A DNA stretch of 43,897 nt from Bacillota bacterium (GCA_029550685.1 JAKPGY010000173.1:1-43897); one strand, 5' to 3'; positions 1 through 7,982 are shown, counted from the first letter of the stretch. Made by a program: numbers and translations. Notes: generated from the letters alone by a model not told the origin.

Positions 1-24
1 GAAGTCTATAAATGGTTAGAAGTT

Positions 25-184
25 CGAGATTGCCACGCCCCTCCGGGGCTCGCAATGACACATAAGATGGCCTTCTGGTATGTCATCGGCCGTTCCGGCA
101 CTACCGATGTTCACTATCGTTCACGGCTAATGTTGCGAGGAGCGTAGCGGCGTGGCGATCTCTTTTTAGCAACTTTTTTGACAC
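25..184. repeat. Interspersed repeat, family R1, right part
   Basis: This is a non-coding palindromic module. A GAGATTGCCACGCC arm near 25-40 is matched in inverted form by GGCGTGGCGATCTC near 148-163. Between them is a smaller hairpin, CATCGG...CCGATG, near 93-112. The outer end CTTTTTTGACAC (173-184) is the exact inverse of GTGTCAAAAAAG at 43763-43774, so the complete element appears to have short terminal inverted repeats. Related copies lie at 7791-7930, 30181-30240 and 43763-43897. No credible reading frame is present. The organisation resembles a MITE or a palindromic intergenic repeat. Confidence 0.8.
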
Positions 185-189
185 TCTCT

Positions 190-217
190 GCCGGGGTTTA
201 ATGACCCCGGCTTTTAC
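190..217 (+). terminator. Hairpin terminator
   Basis: GCCGGGG and CCCCGGC pair around a short loop and are followed by CTTTTACTTT. It would end transcripts entering from the left, where no gene is visible in the window. Confidence 0.6.
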
Positions 218-252
218 TTTATCAAAGGTTGATAAAAATTATATAAGAGATC

Positions 253-371
253 GACAAGGCAACACACATATCGGCCCCTTCAAGGTGCTCAGGGCAGACC
301 TGCTGTCATGATGACTACTGCAGAGGGGCGTTCCGGGAAGACGGGGATGTTTACCTGGTCTTCCTTTTTTT
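253..371 (+). ncRNA. Candidate small RNA with its own terminator
   Basis: A possible promoter (TTATCA at 219-224, 17-base spacer, TATAAG at 242-247) precedes about 118 bases without a coding frame. The stretch can fold: GCCCCT (274-279) pairs with AGGGGC (324-329) and encloses a CAGG/CCTG hairpin (290-302) and a GTCA/TGAC hairpin. It ends in a strong terminator, GGAAGAC (336-342) with GTCTTCC (358-364), then seven T. I do not recognise it as 6S, SRP RNA, tmRNA or a known riboswitch. It could also be an untranslated leader remnant. No CDS follows before the next promoter at 388. Confidence 0.45.
336..371 (+). terminator. Strong intrinsic terminator
   Basis: A 7-bp perfect stem (GGAAGAC / GTCTTCC) is followed by TTTTTTTG and a further T run. 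It ends the candidate RNA at 253-371 and insulates it from the cobalamin riboswitch transcript that starts about 50 bases later. Confidence 0.85.
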
Positions 372-387
372 GTTTTTTTATAATGAT

Positions 388-416
388 TTGGTATCAACGA
401 GATGCTGTGCTATAAT
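388..416 (+). promoter_or_regulatory. Sigma-A type promoter for the riboswitch operon
   Basis: TTGGTA (388-393) and a perfect TATAAT (411-416) are separated by exactly 17 bases. Transcription would start near 423, just ahead of the cobalamin riboswitch. Confidence 0.75.
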
Positions 417-445
417 TACCCACAGTACAACTACATATCCATCAG

Positions 446-605
446 GTAGCACTAGGGTGCTTTAAAAGGGAAAGCGGTGCAAATCCGCTGCAGTTCCCCC
501 TACTGTGTTGGTGACGAAATCCGTAAGAGCCACTGGGGTAACCGGGAAGGGACGGATAGTAGGATGAACCTGAGCCAGGAGACCTGCCTGATTAGGAAGT
601 ATCGA
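446..605 (+). promoter_or_regulatory. Cobalamin riboswitch
   Basis: The element has the conserved AAAGGGAAAGC-GGTGCAAATCCGC core near 464-490 and the ACTGTG segment after it. It also has the B12 box AGCCAGGAGACCTGCC at 573-588, which is the hallmark of the class. It is followed by an attenuator (667-692) and by the surface-protein and ECF operon starting at 791. Adenosylcobalamin or a related corrinoid would therefore switch that operon off when supply is adequate. The reading frame that crosses this region is not real. Confidence 0.95.
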
Positions 606-638
606 CGAACTTCGGGGCAAGAAGGGAGGAGAAAACAT

Positions 639-692
639 GAGGTGTCTTTCACCACCTGTCTGCTGCCCGGATCGTTAATGATCCGGTTTTTT
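639..692 (+). terminator. Riboswitch expression platform: hairpin and attenuator
   Basis: An AGGTG/CACCT hairpin (about 640-656) is followed by CCGGATCG (667-674) pairing with its inverse at 679-686, then TTTTTT (687-692). This gives control by premature termination when corrinoid is bound. The antiterminator partner is probably in 605-640 but I did not resolve it. Confidence 0.75.
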
Positions 693-790
693 GCGTTTAG
701 GAAGGATTAGCTGACTTTTCATCAGGTGGTCTTGTGTTTATTTTTACTTTTCACGGTTAAATGAGAGTATACATAGTAAGGGTGTGTAAT

Positions 791-3265
791 ATGAGACTGT
801 ATAAAGATCTTGTGTATAAACTATTGACGGTCATTTTAATAACCGTATTTTCACTGCTGCCTAATGGATCTGTTTGGGCAGCAGGAACTGATGTAACAGT
901 TAGTATTAAAAAGGTACAAAACTACTATAAGCAACAGCCTGCTGTGGATGAATGGGAAACCTTGGCTTTAAGATGGTCGGGAATGGCCCCGGTTGGCGAT
1001 CTGGAATTTGCTGATCGTCCGGTGCAGCCGACTGACTATGCCAAGGTCATTTTGGGATCTATTGCTGCTGGCAAGGATAAGGAACATATCAATGGTTTAA
1101 TTGGCGCTCTGCAGGCTATGCAAAGGCCGGGAGGTTATTTCTCTGTTGATGACAGCGCCCCCACTTTAAATCAAACCATATGGCCGTTAATAGCATTGGA
1201 CTTTGCAAAGGTCAATGGATATAGCACCAATTTTGATAGGCAAGCAGCCGTACAATACATGGTTTACCAGCAAGATTCAGGAGGAGGTTTCGATGAATCA
1301 GGCTGGGGTGTGGATGTGGACTCTACCGCTCATGCCCTGATCAGTCTGGTACCTTACCGGGAACAAGCTGATGTTAAACCGGCCATTGATAAAGCACTGG
1401 AGTATCTAAAAAGCCAGCAGTATGCCAACAGTGGATTTGGGGGATGGGGATCTGTAAATCCAGATACCACCGCTGTTGTAATCGAAGCTTTAATCGCCTT
1501 GGGCATTGATCCTACTGCACCGGAGTGGGTACGGGGAGATAAAACCATGGTAGATGTGCTGATAGAATTCCAGTCTGGGCAAGGCTGGTTTGTATACAGC
1601 ACTGAAGCAAGTCCTTGGAATGATCCCACTAAACCTAACCGGGTATCCACCCGTAATGCCTTGCTAGCTCTGGGTGACCTGGCAGCAGGAAAATCCAAGT
1701 ATCAATCGATAATGCCCACCATCGAAAAGCCCAATAATGGAACTCCAAATAACCCGGGCGATGCCGGAACTGATGTCTCCACGTCCGGGACAGTTTTCAT
1801 AACCATCGTGGGCGATCCTTCAACCGGCATTATTTTACCACGCCAGGCCTGGTCATGGACTACCGGGGCTCCTACTGTTTTGGATGCTCTAATAGGCATT
1901 CTGGAGCAAAAAGGTATCCCTTACAGTATCCATGCCAATGGGTATGTGACCAGCTTAGGCGGATTATCCGAAAAAAAACCCGGTTACCCATTGAGCGGAT
2001 GGCTATACTCGGTGAATGGACAGTTTTTTCCTGCGGGTGCCAATCAGGTACGAGTATGTCATGAGGATGATATCCGCTGGCTCTACACCCTGGACGGAGG
2101 CAAGGATGTTGGTAATCCTTACTCGGATATAGAGGTGCCAGAGCCTGTTATAGAAGCATCTGAAAAAGATCCAGAGTTAGCAGCATTATTGACTTGGGCA
2201 GAAGACACCATGAAGACACTGAAAGCCATGCTGGCAAATATCAGAGAGGAATCGAACAGCTTTCAGCGCGGCAGTATTATGGACGAGCAGCTGCACCGGG
2301 AGTTAAATGAACAGTTGAACCGCCATAGTGTAAATTTGAGCGGTCAAATTGATGAGAAAAACTTGTGGTTGGTTGACCCTCAGAAGGAGATCATATTTTG
2401 TTTTCCTGCCCAGAATAGGAATTATCCGTTGCTGGTAACGGTAAGGGAAGAAACTACCGCAGAGTTTTCCAGGTCCAATGACTTAGTAACGGGTGTTTTC
2501 ACCATTGATATGCAGCAAGGCAGCCTGACCAATCCCGCTGTCGTAGCAATAAGAGCGGCTATACCAGCTGAGGCCGGTAGCCTCTTTCCTGCTCATTATG
2601 ATCCAGCCAGTCAGCAATGGCTGCCCCTACCCGGCGCAGTAGACTGGGAGGAAGGCTGGATAGTGTTTGAGATTTACCAGCCGGGACAATATGGGGTTTT
2701 GTCGGTTGCCAGGGTTGTGGATTATCAGGCTAACCATGAAATATTGGATCCTACCGAGTTTTTAATTAAACGCGGTGTAATTAAAGGAACCGGACAGGGT
2801 TTTGAATGGGAGAAAACCTTAAGCAGGGCTGAGCTGGCTCAGATGCTGTATTGCCTGTCTGGCTCGCCGGTTCCGGCATTCCAGTCAAGGTTCTTGGATG
2901 TAGGAGAAGAGCAGTGGTTCACGCCGGCAGTAATCTTTATGACGGAGCAAGAGGTTATGGTAGGTTATCCCAGCGGACATTTCTATCCAGACGGGTTGGT
3001 CAACCGTTATCAGATGGCTTCTATTTTGGACCGCTGGCTAAAGGCGTATGATGTTCAACTACAGCCGAACCAGGAGCTAATGCCCGGTGATGAGCTACCA
3101 GCGTGGGCAGCTGAGTCGGTAAGCTGCATACTGAATGCGGGGATAATGACACCGGTATCCGGTACTTTTGCCGGGGAACAATTGATAAACCGAAAAGAGG
3201 CATCAGTTTTTATTTACCGAGCTTGGCTGGCTTTGGAAAAGAAAAAGGCTGATTTGCCAAGCTGA
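791..3265 (+). CDS. S-layer anchored transcobalamin-like protein (helical toroid + DUF4430 + 3 SLH domains)
   Basis: Probable surface corrinoid-binding protein. A signal peptide (about residues 1-31, ending near VWAA) leads into helical repeats (about 50-290) of the prenyltransferase/squalene-cyclase toroid type, with motifs such as GGGFDESGWG and GFGGWGSVNPDTTA. A DUF4430 domain follows (about 310-430, core SGWLYSVNG...GANQVRV). This order is that of the alpha and beta domains of animal intrinsic factor and transcobalamin. An acidic linker and an unassigned beta-type region (about 440-650) precede three SLH repeats (about 660-820), which would bind secondary cell-wall polymer. It is the first gene after the cobalamin riboswitch and shares its operon with an ECF transporter, so corrinoid capture is the simplest role. 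I chose the ATG at 791 over 761 because only it has an upstream purine stretch and leaves a normal signal peptide. Cobalamin binding is inferred from fold and context. Confidence 0.85.
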   Translation: MRLYKDLVYKLLTVILITVFSLLPNGSVWAAGTDVTVSIKKVQNYYKQQPAVDEWETLALRWSGMAPVGDLEFADRPVQPTDYAKVILGSIAAGKDKEHINGLIGALQAMQRPGGYFSVDDSAPTLNQTIWPLIALDFAKVNGYSTNFDRQAAVQYMVYQQDSGGGFDESGWGVDVDSTAHALISLVPYREQADVKPAIDKALEYLKSQQYANSGFGGWGSVNPDTTAVVIEALIALGIDPTAPEWVRGDKTMVDVLIEFQSGQGWFVYSTEASPWNDPTKPNRVSTRNALLALGDLAAGKSKYQSIMPTIEKPNNGTPNNPGDAGTDVSTSGTVFITIVGDPSTGIILPRQAWSWTTGAPTVLDALIGILEQKGIPYSIHANGYVTSLGGLSEKKPGYPLSGWLYSVNGQFFPAGANQVRVCHEDDIRWLYTLDGGKDVGNPYSDIEVPEPVIEASEKDPELAALLTWAEDTMKTLKAMLANIREESNSFQRGSIMDEQLHRELNEQLNRHSVNLSGQIDEKNLWLVDPQKEIIFCFPAQNRNYPLLVTVREETTAEFSRSNDLVTGVFTIDMQQGSLTNPAVVAIRAAIPAEAGSLFPAHYDPASQQWLPLPGAVDWEEGWIVFEIYQPGQYGVLSVARVVDYQANHEILDPTEFLIKRGVIKGTGQGFEWEKTLSRAELAQMLYCLSGSPVPAFQSRFLDVGEEQWFTPAVIFMTEQEVMVGYPSGHFYPDGLVNRYQMASILDRWLKAYDVQLQPNQELMPGDELPAWAAESVSCILNAGIMTPVSGTFAGEQLINRKEASVFIYRAWLALEKKKADLPS

Positions 3266-3276
3266 AAGGTTAGATA

Positions 3277-4365
3277 ATGATGAGAAGACGGATAGCAGTT
3301 GGTGCTCTGCTACTGTTGCTGCTGGTTGTTGCCGGTTGTGGAACGGAACCAATTAGCAGTAACAGCGAAAATCAAGCGACGTCGCCGCAAATTACAGGTG
3401 AAGAATCAATGCTGCTGGTGCTGGAACCGATAGCACCAGAGGAAGCTCATGAACAGGAAGATTCCGTAACTGAGTCGGAGATCTCCACCCAGAGTGAGGA
3501 AGCTGAACCAGTAGCCACAGCCAGTGAAGACTCCTGCATTTTGTATTTAAGTCGAAACTTTGGCCGGGAGATATTGGACAGCCAGCAGGTAAAAGTCAAT
3601 TCAGCCGGCAGTCTTATGGACTATATGCGGGGAGAATGGCTAGTCAAAACCGGTTATGGGGGCGCATTCGTCCAGGGAATCAATGGCCTGGAATCTACCA
3701 ATAGTTCCGGACAACGCTTTGACTGGTTTTTCTACGTCAATGGTGTGGCCGCGCCTGTAGGGGCTAATCAGATTAATCCATCCCCCGGACACATCATCTG
3801 GTGGGATTATCATCCCTGGAGCAACGGTCCTGGGCAGCCGGCGATAATTGGCTGCTATCCACAGCCTCTGAAAGACAGTGGGGTTCTGATCCTTGCTACA
3901 CAACGCTGGATGGAGCTAGCCCGGCAATGCCGGGAAGCTATGGGTGCCAGTGGGATTCGCTCGGTAGAGATTGCTGATCTAATTCAGAATATACCTCTTT
4001 TGGAGCGCCCTACTACTCCGGTGATGGTGATCGGTGCCTGGACCGAATTAGAGGAATACTCCTACTTTCAAGAGTGGAATGAGTCTTATCGACGGAACGG
4101 GTCCAGTGTACATTTTACTAGCAATGGGGTTGAACTATTGGCAGTTGACGGTAAAATTAAGCGGGTCCTGGGAGAAGGGACTGGAGTGATAGTTGCCAGC
4201 GGTAAGGGCCTGGGAGATAATAACCCTCTGTGGCTGGTTGCTGGATTCGATGATCAGGGAGTAAAAGAAGCAGCCCGGATTTTATGTTCACATCCAGAGG
4301 AGCTACGCTGGAAATATGGACTGGCGGTGCAGGGTGGTCAAATTATAGCCCTACCTGCAGATTAA
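3277..4365 (+). CDS. DUF4430 lipoprotein, probable membrane-proximal corrinoid-binding component
   Basis: The start is MMRRR followed by a leucine-rich core and a VAGC lipobox, so the mature protein should be a lipoprotein tethered to the outer face of the membrane from the Cys at about residue 21. A low-complexity Glu/Ser linker (about 25-85) leads to a DUF4430 domain (about 87-185, core WFFYVNG...GANQI, then IIWWDY). The C-terminal 170 residues match no family I can name. It starts 11 bases after the SLH protein, with GAAAGG as ribosome site. It would logically take ligand from the surface protein and present it to the ECF S component. This hand-over role is inferred from gene order. The protein has no helical toroid of its own. 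Confidence 0.8.
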   Translation: MMRRRIAVGALLLLLLVVAGCGTEPISSNSENQATSPQITGEESMLLVLEPIAPEEAHEQEDSVTESEISTQSEEAEPVATASEDSCILYLSRNFGREILDSQQVKVNSAGSLMDYMRGEWLVKTGYGGAFVQGINGLESTNSSGQRFDWFFYVNGVAAPVGANQINPSPGHIIWWDYHPWSNGPGQPAIIGCYPQPLKDSGVLILATQRWMELARQCREAMGASGIRSVEIADLIQNIPLLERPTTPVMVIGAWTELEEYSYFQEWNESYRRNGSSVHFTSNGVELLAVDGKIKRVLGEGTGVIVASGKGLGDNNPLWLVAGFDDQGVKEAARILCSHPEELRWKYGLAVQGGQIIALPAD

Positions 4366-4397
4366 GACATGTATCATTGAGGTTATGAGGATTAAAT

Positions 4398-5360
4398 ATG
4401 TACCAGATTCCTGTGTTTATAGAAAAGAACCGCCCTTTGTTTAAACTGCACTATGGTGTATTGGCCGCTATGCACCTTTACCTGCTGGTTTTTGCCCTTG
4501 TTTTTGACCATCCCGTTTATTTACTGGCTATGTTGGCTGCCATAGCTGTATTGATGTGGACGGCTGATACCATATCTTACTGGAGTGCCTACCTGCGCAT
4601 GAGTATACCATTGATCATATTCATTATTATTCTCAATGTCTTGTTTTCCAGGGCGGGTAGCACTCCAATTTTCAATGGCCCCATAATTCTGTTTTCAGCA
4701 AATTATTATCTGCCATTCACCTGGGAAGCCCTGTTCTACGGTGTGGGAATGGCCCTTCGCCTGTTAGTGATTATCAGCAGCTGTGCTTCCTTTTTTGCTC
4801 TGGTCAGCCCGGCTAAAGTACTGGGAATGCTTAGTTTGTTTGGAGCGCGTTGGGCTTTAACTTTTAATCTTACCCTGCGCCTGATACCCCTGATGATGGA
4901 AGAGTATCATCGTATATCTGAAGTGCAGCGCTGCCGGGGTGTAGAGTGGACCGGCAGAGGGGTAATTAATCGGGTTAAAAGTTTTTTCCCGGTTAGCTCC
5001 ATACTATTGCTATCCAGTTTGGAACGTTCGGTTGCCATGGCTGAATCCATGTATGGACGAGGTTTTGGAAGCGGCCCCCGCACCAGTTATTATCAGAATG
5101 CCTGGCAAAGACATGACAGTTGGGCTGCACTATGCTTGACAATTGCTGGAGTTATAAGCATTTGGGCCCTGATTGCAGGATGGGTAGAGTATTCCTATTA
5201 TCCGCAGTTAAGCTTAATCCGATGGACGGAAATATGGCCAGCTTTGGTTATAGGTGGTTTGCTGGTAATACCTGCACTGAGAACAGGGGGTGATCTTGCT
5301 GCCACCGCTGATGAGCTTACAGAAAGTGAGCTATACTTATCCGGACAGCAAACGCCCTGA
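4398..5360 (+). CDS. ecfT: ECF transporter transmembrane (T) component
   Basis: Integral membrane T subunit of an energy-coupling-factor importer. It couples ATP hydrolysis in the A subunits to movement of the S component. Several hydrophobic helices fill the first 125 residues. The cytoplasmic coupling region holds the two family-typical Ala/Gly-Arg-Gly motifs, seen here as RCRGVEW (about 178-184) and MYGRGFGSG (about 218-226). The length of 320 residues is slightly above the usual 260-280. A TGAGG ribosome site lies 7 bases before the ATG. Its 3' end overlaps the ATPase gene by about 70 bases, which points to translational coupling. Confidence 0.9.
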   Translation: MYQIPVFIEKNRPLFKLHYGVLAAMHLYLLVFALVFDHPVYLLAMLAAIAVLMWTADTISYWSAYLRMSIPLIIFIIILNVLFSRAGSTPIFNGPIILFSANYYLPFTWEALFYGVGMALRLLVIISSCASFFALVSPAKVLGMLSLFGARWALTFNLTLRLIPLMMEEYHRISEVQRCRGVEWTGRGVINRVKSFFPVSSILLLSSLERSVAMAESMYGRGFGSGPRTSYYQNAWQRHDSWAALCLTIAGVISIWALIAGWVEYSYYPQLSLIRWTEIWPALVIGGLLVIPALRTGGDLAATADELTESELYLSGQQTP

Positions 5361-6753
5361 TTTACAGGATGTATATTTTGAATTGCTGGAAGGGCAGTCG
5401 GTTTTGCTAACCGGTCCCTCGGGCAGCGGAAAGTCTACTCTGCTAAGGGTTATGGGGGGGTTAGCACCTCGTTTCTATGGGGGCAGATTGCACGGGCAGG
5501 TAAAGCTGCTCGGTCAAGATCTGGATAAGTGGCCCCATCGTGATTTATGCCGGCATATAGGGATTCTGTTCCAGGATCCGGAAAGCCAGCTGGTAACTAC
5601 CCGGGTCGATCAGGAACTGGTTTTCGGCATGGAGAATGTGGGATATGCCCGGGATTTGATGCAGGATAGGCTGCAAGAAATAGCGGCAGTGTTTGCCATG
5701 CAGTCCTGGTTGTATTGCCCCACCCTGCACTTGTCCGGGGGATGGAAGCAAATGACCGTCTTGGCATCCATAATGGCGGTAAGGCCTCGATTGTTATTAC
5801 TGGATGAACCTTTGTCCCAATTAGATGCGGATTCTGCAGATCAGTTTCTGGATTATTTAGACCAATGCCGTAGACATTGGGGAATGGCGGTAGTAATAGC
5901 CGAGCATCGGCTGGATAAGTTGGCTAAGCGGGTAGATAAAGTATTGTATATTAACCAGGGAAAGGTACAGGCTCAACCTACCGATAAAATCAGCTGGCTG
6001 GTTGGCTATCAGGGGACAGAGGCCAGTAATAAAGCGAAAAGAATATCTGCTTTCAACAAGGGCCAGCGTGTAGCGGGACTCAGGAGTGTAGATTTTTGGT
6101 ATACCCATGCCCAACAACCTGTTTTAAAACAGCTCAGCCTGGATTTGCAAGCTGGGGAAATAACCTGTTTAATGGGGGCTAATGGAGCAGGCAAGACTAC
6201 CTTATTAAAACTGCTTTTGGGAACCATCAAACCCTGCCGAGGGCAAGTGGATATCTGTGGAGAGAATCCTTACCGAATGCCGGCGCTCCAGTTAGCCAGA
6301 AAAGTAGGATACCTGTCCCAGGAACCGGGGGACTATCTTTTCTCACCCACGGTACGTCAGGAAGTTGAATTCACCTATCGCAGTCTGCAATTAAAGGATT
6401 ACTCGCGCATAAACAGGCTGCTGGAGCGGTTGCATCTACAACCTTTAGCTCATCGCAATCCCCGTGATTTGAGCTGGGGTGAGCGGCAGAGAACCGCTCT
6501 GGCTTCAATTCTGGTGGCTCAGCCGCAAGTACTGCTTCTGGATGAGCCTACCCGGGGCTTGGACTACCGATTAAAGAATGATTTAGCTGTTATTCTACGG
6601 GATTTAGCCAATCAGGGGACAGCCATTCTGGTAGCCACCCATGACCAGTACTGGGCCAACACTTTCGCGGATCAACTTTTATATTTACAGCAAGGAACAA
6701 TATCGGATACTGCCAATAGTAATTACTCAGGGGAGGAAATGCTGGAAGTATGA
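5290..6753 (+). CDS. ECF transporter fused ATPase (A and A' domains in one chain)
   Basis: Two ABC ATPase domains are joined in one 487-residue protein. The first has Walker A GPSGSGKST (42-50), a signature LSGGWKQ (about 148) and Walker B LLLLDEP. The second has Walker A GANGAGKTT (about 297), signature LSWGERQ (about 396) and Walker B VLLLDEPTRGLD. In many Firmicutes the A and A' subunits are separate genes, so the fusion fits a dedicated rather than a shared ECF module. Possible starts are GTG 5290, TTG 5296 and ATG 5311. AGGGGG at 5285-5290 suits TTG 5296 best by spacing, and the outer start is given here. The stop overlaps the next start as ATGA. Confidence 0.9.
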   Translation: MILLPPLMSLQKVSYTYPDSKRPDLQDVYFELLEGQSVLLTGPSGSGKSTLLRVMGGLAPRFYGGRLHGQVKLLGQDLDKWPHRDLCRHIGILFQDPESQLVTTRVDQELVFGMENVGYARDLMQDRLQEIAAVFAMQSWLYCPTLHLSGGWKQMTVLASIMAVRPRLLLLDEPLSQLDADSADQFLDYLDQCRRHWGMAVVIAEHRLDKLAKRVDKVLYINQGKVQAQPTDKISWLVGYQGTEASNKAKRISAFNKGQRVAGLRSVDFWYTHAQQPVLKQLSLDLQAGEITCLMGANGAGKTTLLKLLLGTIKPCRGQVDICGENPYRMPALQLARKVGYLSQEPGDYLFSPTVRQEVEFTYRSLQLKDYSRINRLLERLHLQPLAHRNPRDLSWGERQRTALASILVAQPQVLLLDEPTRGLDYRLKNDLAVILRDLANQGTAILVATHDQYWANTFADQLLYLQQGTISDTANSNYSGEEMLEV

Positions 6754-7472
6754 CCAGGAAAGGTCTGATACCGTTAATTCTACTTGGCGGAATAGCTGCT
6801 GCCTCTTTGGGGGTTACTCTGGGCTCCTGGTCGATAGCATCATTGAATTGGGGTCTGGTAAGTACCCTAGTGCTCCTGGTTTTTTTAGGGCTCTTAATGT
6901 GGTCCGCCGGCCACCAGCCGGTTAATACCATCGCAATTTCAGTAACGGCTACCCTGGCAGCTCTGGCGTCTCTGGGAAGGATTCTTTTTGCGGCGGTAGC
7001 CAGTGTTCAGCCTGCTACTTTTTTAGTGTTGTTGAGTGGTTATGTTTTTGGCAGCCGCACCGGTTTCATAGTAGGCACCATGGCCGGACTCATCTCCAAC
7101 TTTTTTCTGGGTCATGGCCCTTGGACCCTCTGGCAGATGATAGCCTGGGGAATATGCGGGATTATAGGAGGAGTCCTGGGCCAAAACAAGAGCCAATTGG
7201 TATTAATGCCATTTCTGGTTGTGTCAGCCGGGGCCGGTTATTTTTTTGGTTTATTTATGAACACGTGGCATTGGCTAAACTTCGTTTACCCCCTGAATTG
7301 GCAGACCCTGGTTTCGATATGGGCCAGCAGTTTTATATTTGATACCATGCATGCGGTGGGAAATGTAATCTTTGCCATTGTATTCGGCCGGACTTTCTTT
7401 GATCACTTGGTACGTTACCGGAACCGGTTCCTGCCAGTGAATGTCACCGGCAGAACACACTGCGATGAATGA
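6750..7472 (+). CDS. ECF transporter substrate-binding (S) component, predicted corrinoid specificity
   Basis: A very hydrophobic 240-residue protein with about six membrane helices. It contains the stretch GLISNFFLGHGPWTLWQM (about 112-129), typical of one group of ECF S components. It is not CbiM, because it lacks the MHIPDG start, so cobalt uptake is unlikely. Specificity is inferred from the cobalamin riboswitch and the transcobalamin-like partners. The direct experimental parallel would be CbrT-type B12 uptake, but I cannot show orthology. The gene begins inside the ATPase stop codon. Its last codons and stop (7464-7472) fall within the start of repeat element A, so the exact C-terminus may have been reshaped by the repeat. 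Confidence 0.8.
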   Translation: MTRKGLIPLILLGGIAAASLGVTLGSWSIASLNWGLVSTLVLLVFLGLLMWSAGHQPVNTIAISVTATLAALASLGRILFAAVASVQPATFLVLLSGYVFGSRTGFIVGTMAGLISNFFLGHGPWTLWQMIAWGICGIIGGVLGQNKSQLVLMPFLVVSAGAGYFFGLFMNTWHWLNFVYPLNWQTLVSIWASSFIFDTMHAVGNVIFAIVFGRTFFDHLVRYRNRFLPVNVTGRTHCDE

Positions 7473-7696
7473 AAACATTGCTGGACAGCTTAAGCAGGAG
7501 TATTAGCCGGGTGAGTGACGTTCGACGAGCCGTGGCAACCCACGCCGAAATTGAGGGCTGCGAAGCGGAGCGAGGAAACAGGATGTTTCGAGCAGCGAGG
7601 ACTGAGTGCATGGATGCCGAATTCCGAGCGGTCTGCTTCGCCCCGAAGCAAGCCGATGTGTTGCAGGCGAGGAGTCCCGGAGCGAGCCGGCTAATA
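7464..7696. repeat. Structured interspersed repeat, family R2, copy A
   Basis: This 233-bp segment matches 30403-30634 almost base for base. Its 196-bp core (7501-7696) is bounded by the inverted ends TATTAGCCGG and CCGGCTAATA. Inside are hairpins with short loops: GAAACA-GGA-TGTTTC, GCAT-GG-ATGC and TGCTTCG-CCC-CGAAGCA. No conserved reading frame is shared by the two copies. It begins in the last codons of the ECF S gene. Confidence 0.85.
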
Positions 7697-7738
7697 TTCC
7701 TGATGACCAGTAGCCTTTTTGGACATTGAGGGCTATTT

Positions 7739-7785
7739 TCACAGCAATTATCACCTGAATAACAGGCCACGATAAACGAAAGCTT
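7739..7785. repeat. R2 spacer module, degenerate copy
   Basis: GAGGGCTATTTTCACAGCAA followed by an ACCTG...CAGG hairpin and CCACGATAAACGAAAG resembles the spacer after the R2 core at 30360-30415. The copy is shorter and ends at the R1 repeat. Confidence 0.6.
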
Positions 7786-7790
7786 GAACC

Positions 7791-7930
7791 TGTCATCGGC
7801 CGTTCCGGCACTACCGATGTTCGCTATTGCTCACGGCTAATGTTGCGAGGAGCATAGCGACGTGGCGATCTGTTAACTCAAATCGTTAGTTGACTAGAGA
7901 TTGCCACGCGCGGCGCGCTCGCAATGACAC
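7791..7930. repeat. R1 repeat, permuted copy
   Basis: The same sequence blocks as 25-184 occur in the order right half (CATCGG hairpin through GTGGCGATCT) then left half (GAGATTGCCACG through CGCAATGACA). This order is expected where two R1 units sit next to each other and the outer halves are lost. Confidence 0.75.
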
Positions 7931-7982
7931 ATAAGAAGGCTTCGGGTCTGTCCATCGCTAGGGCGTTTTCACAGCAATGACA

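Noticed and set aside
477-710. Open frame of 77 codons across the riboswitch
   Set aside because: It lies inside the conserved cobalamin riboswitch and attenuator and has no family match or ribosome site.
6750-7472. CbiM-type cobalt transporter
   Set aside because: The N-terminal MHIPDG metal-binding start is missing, and the partners are cobalamin-carrier-like proteins and not CbiN.
7469-7811. Overlapping short frames on both strands in the first repeat island
   Set aside because: They are produced by the GC-rich structured repeat; the second R2 copy does not preserve the frames.
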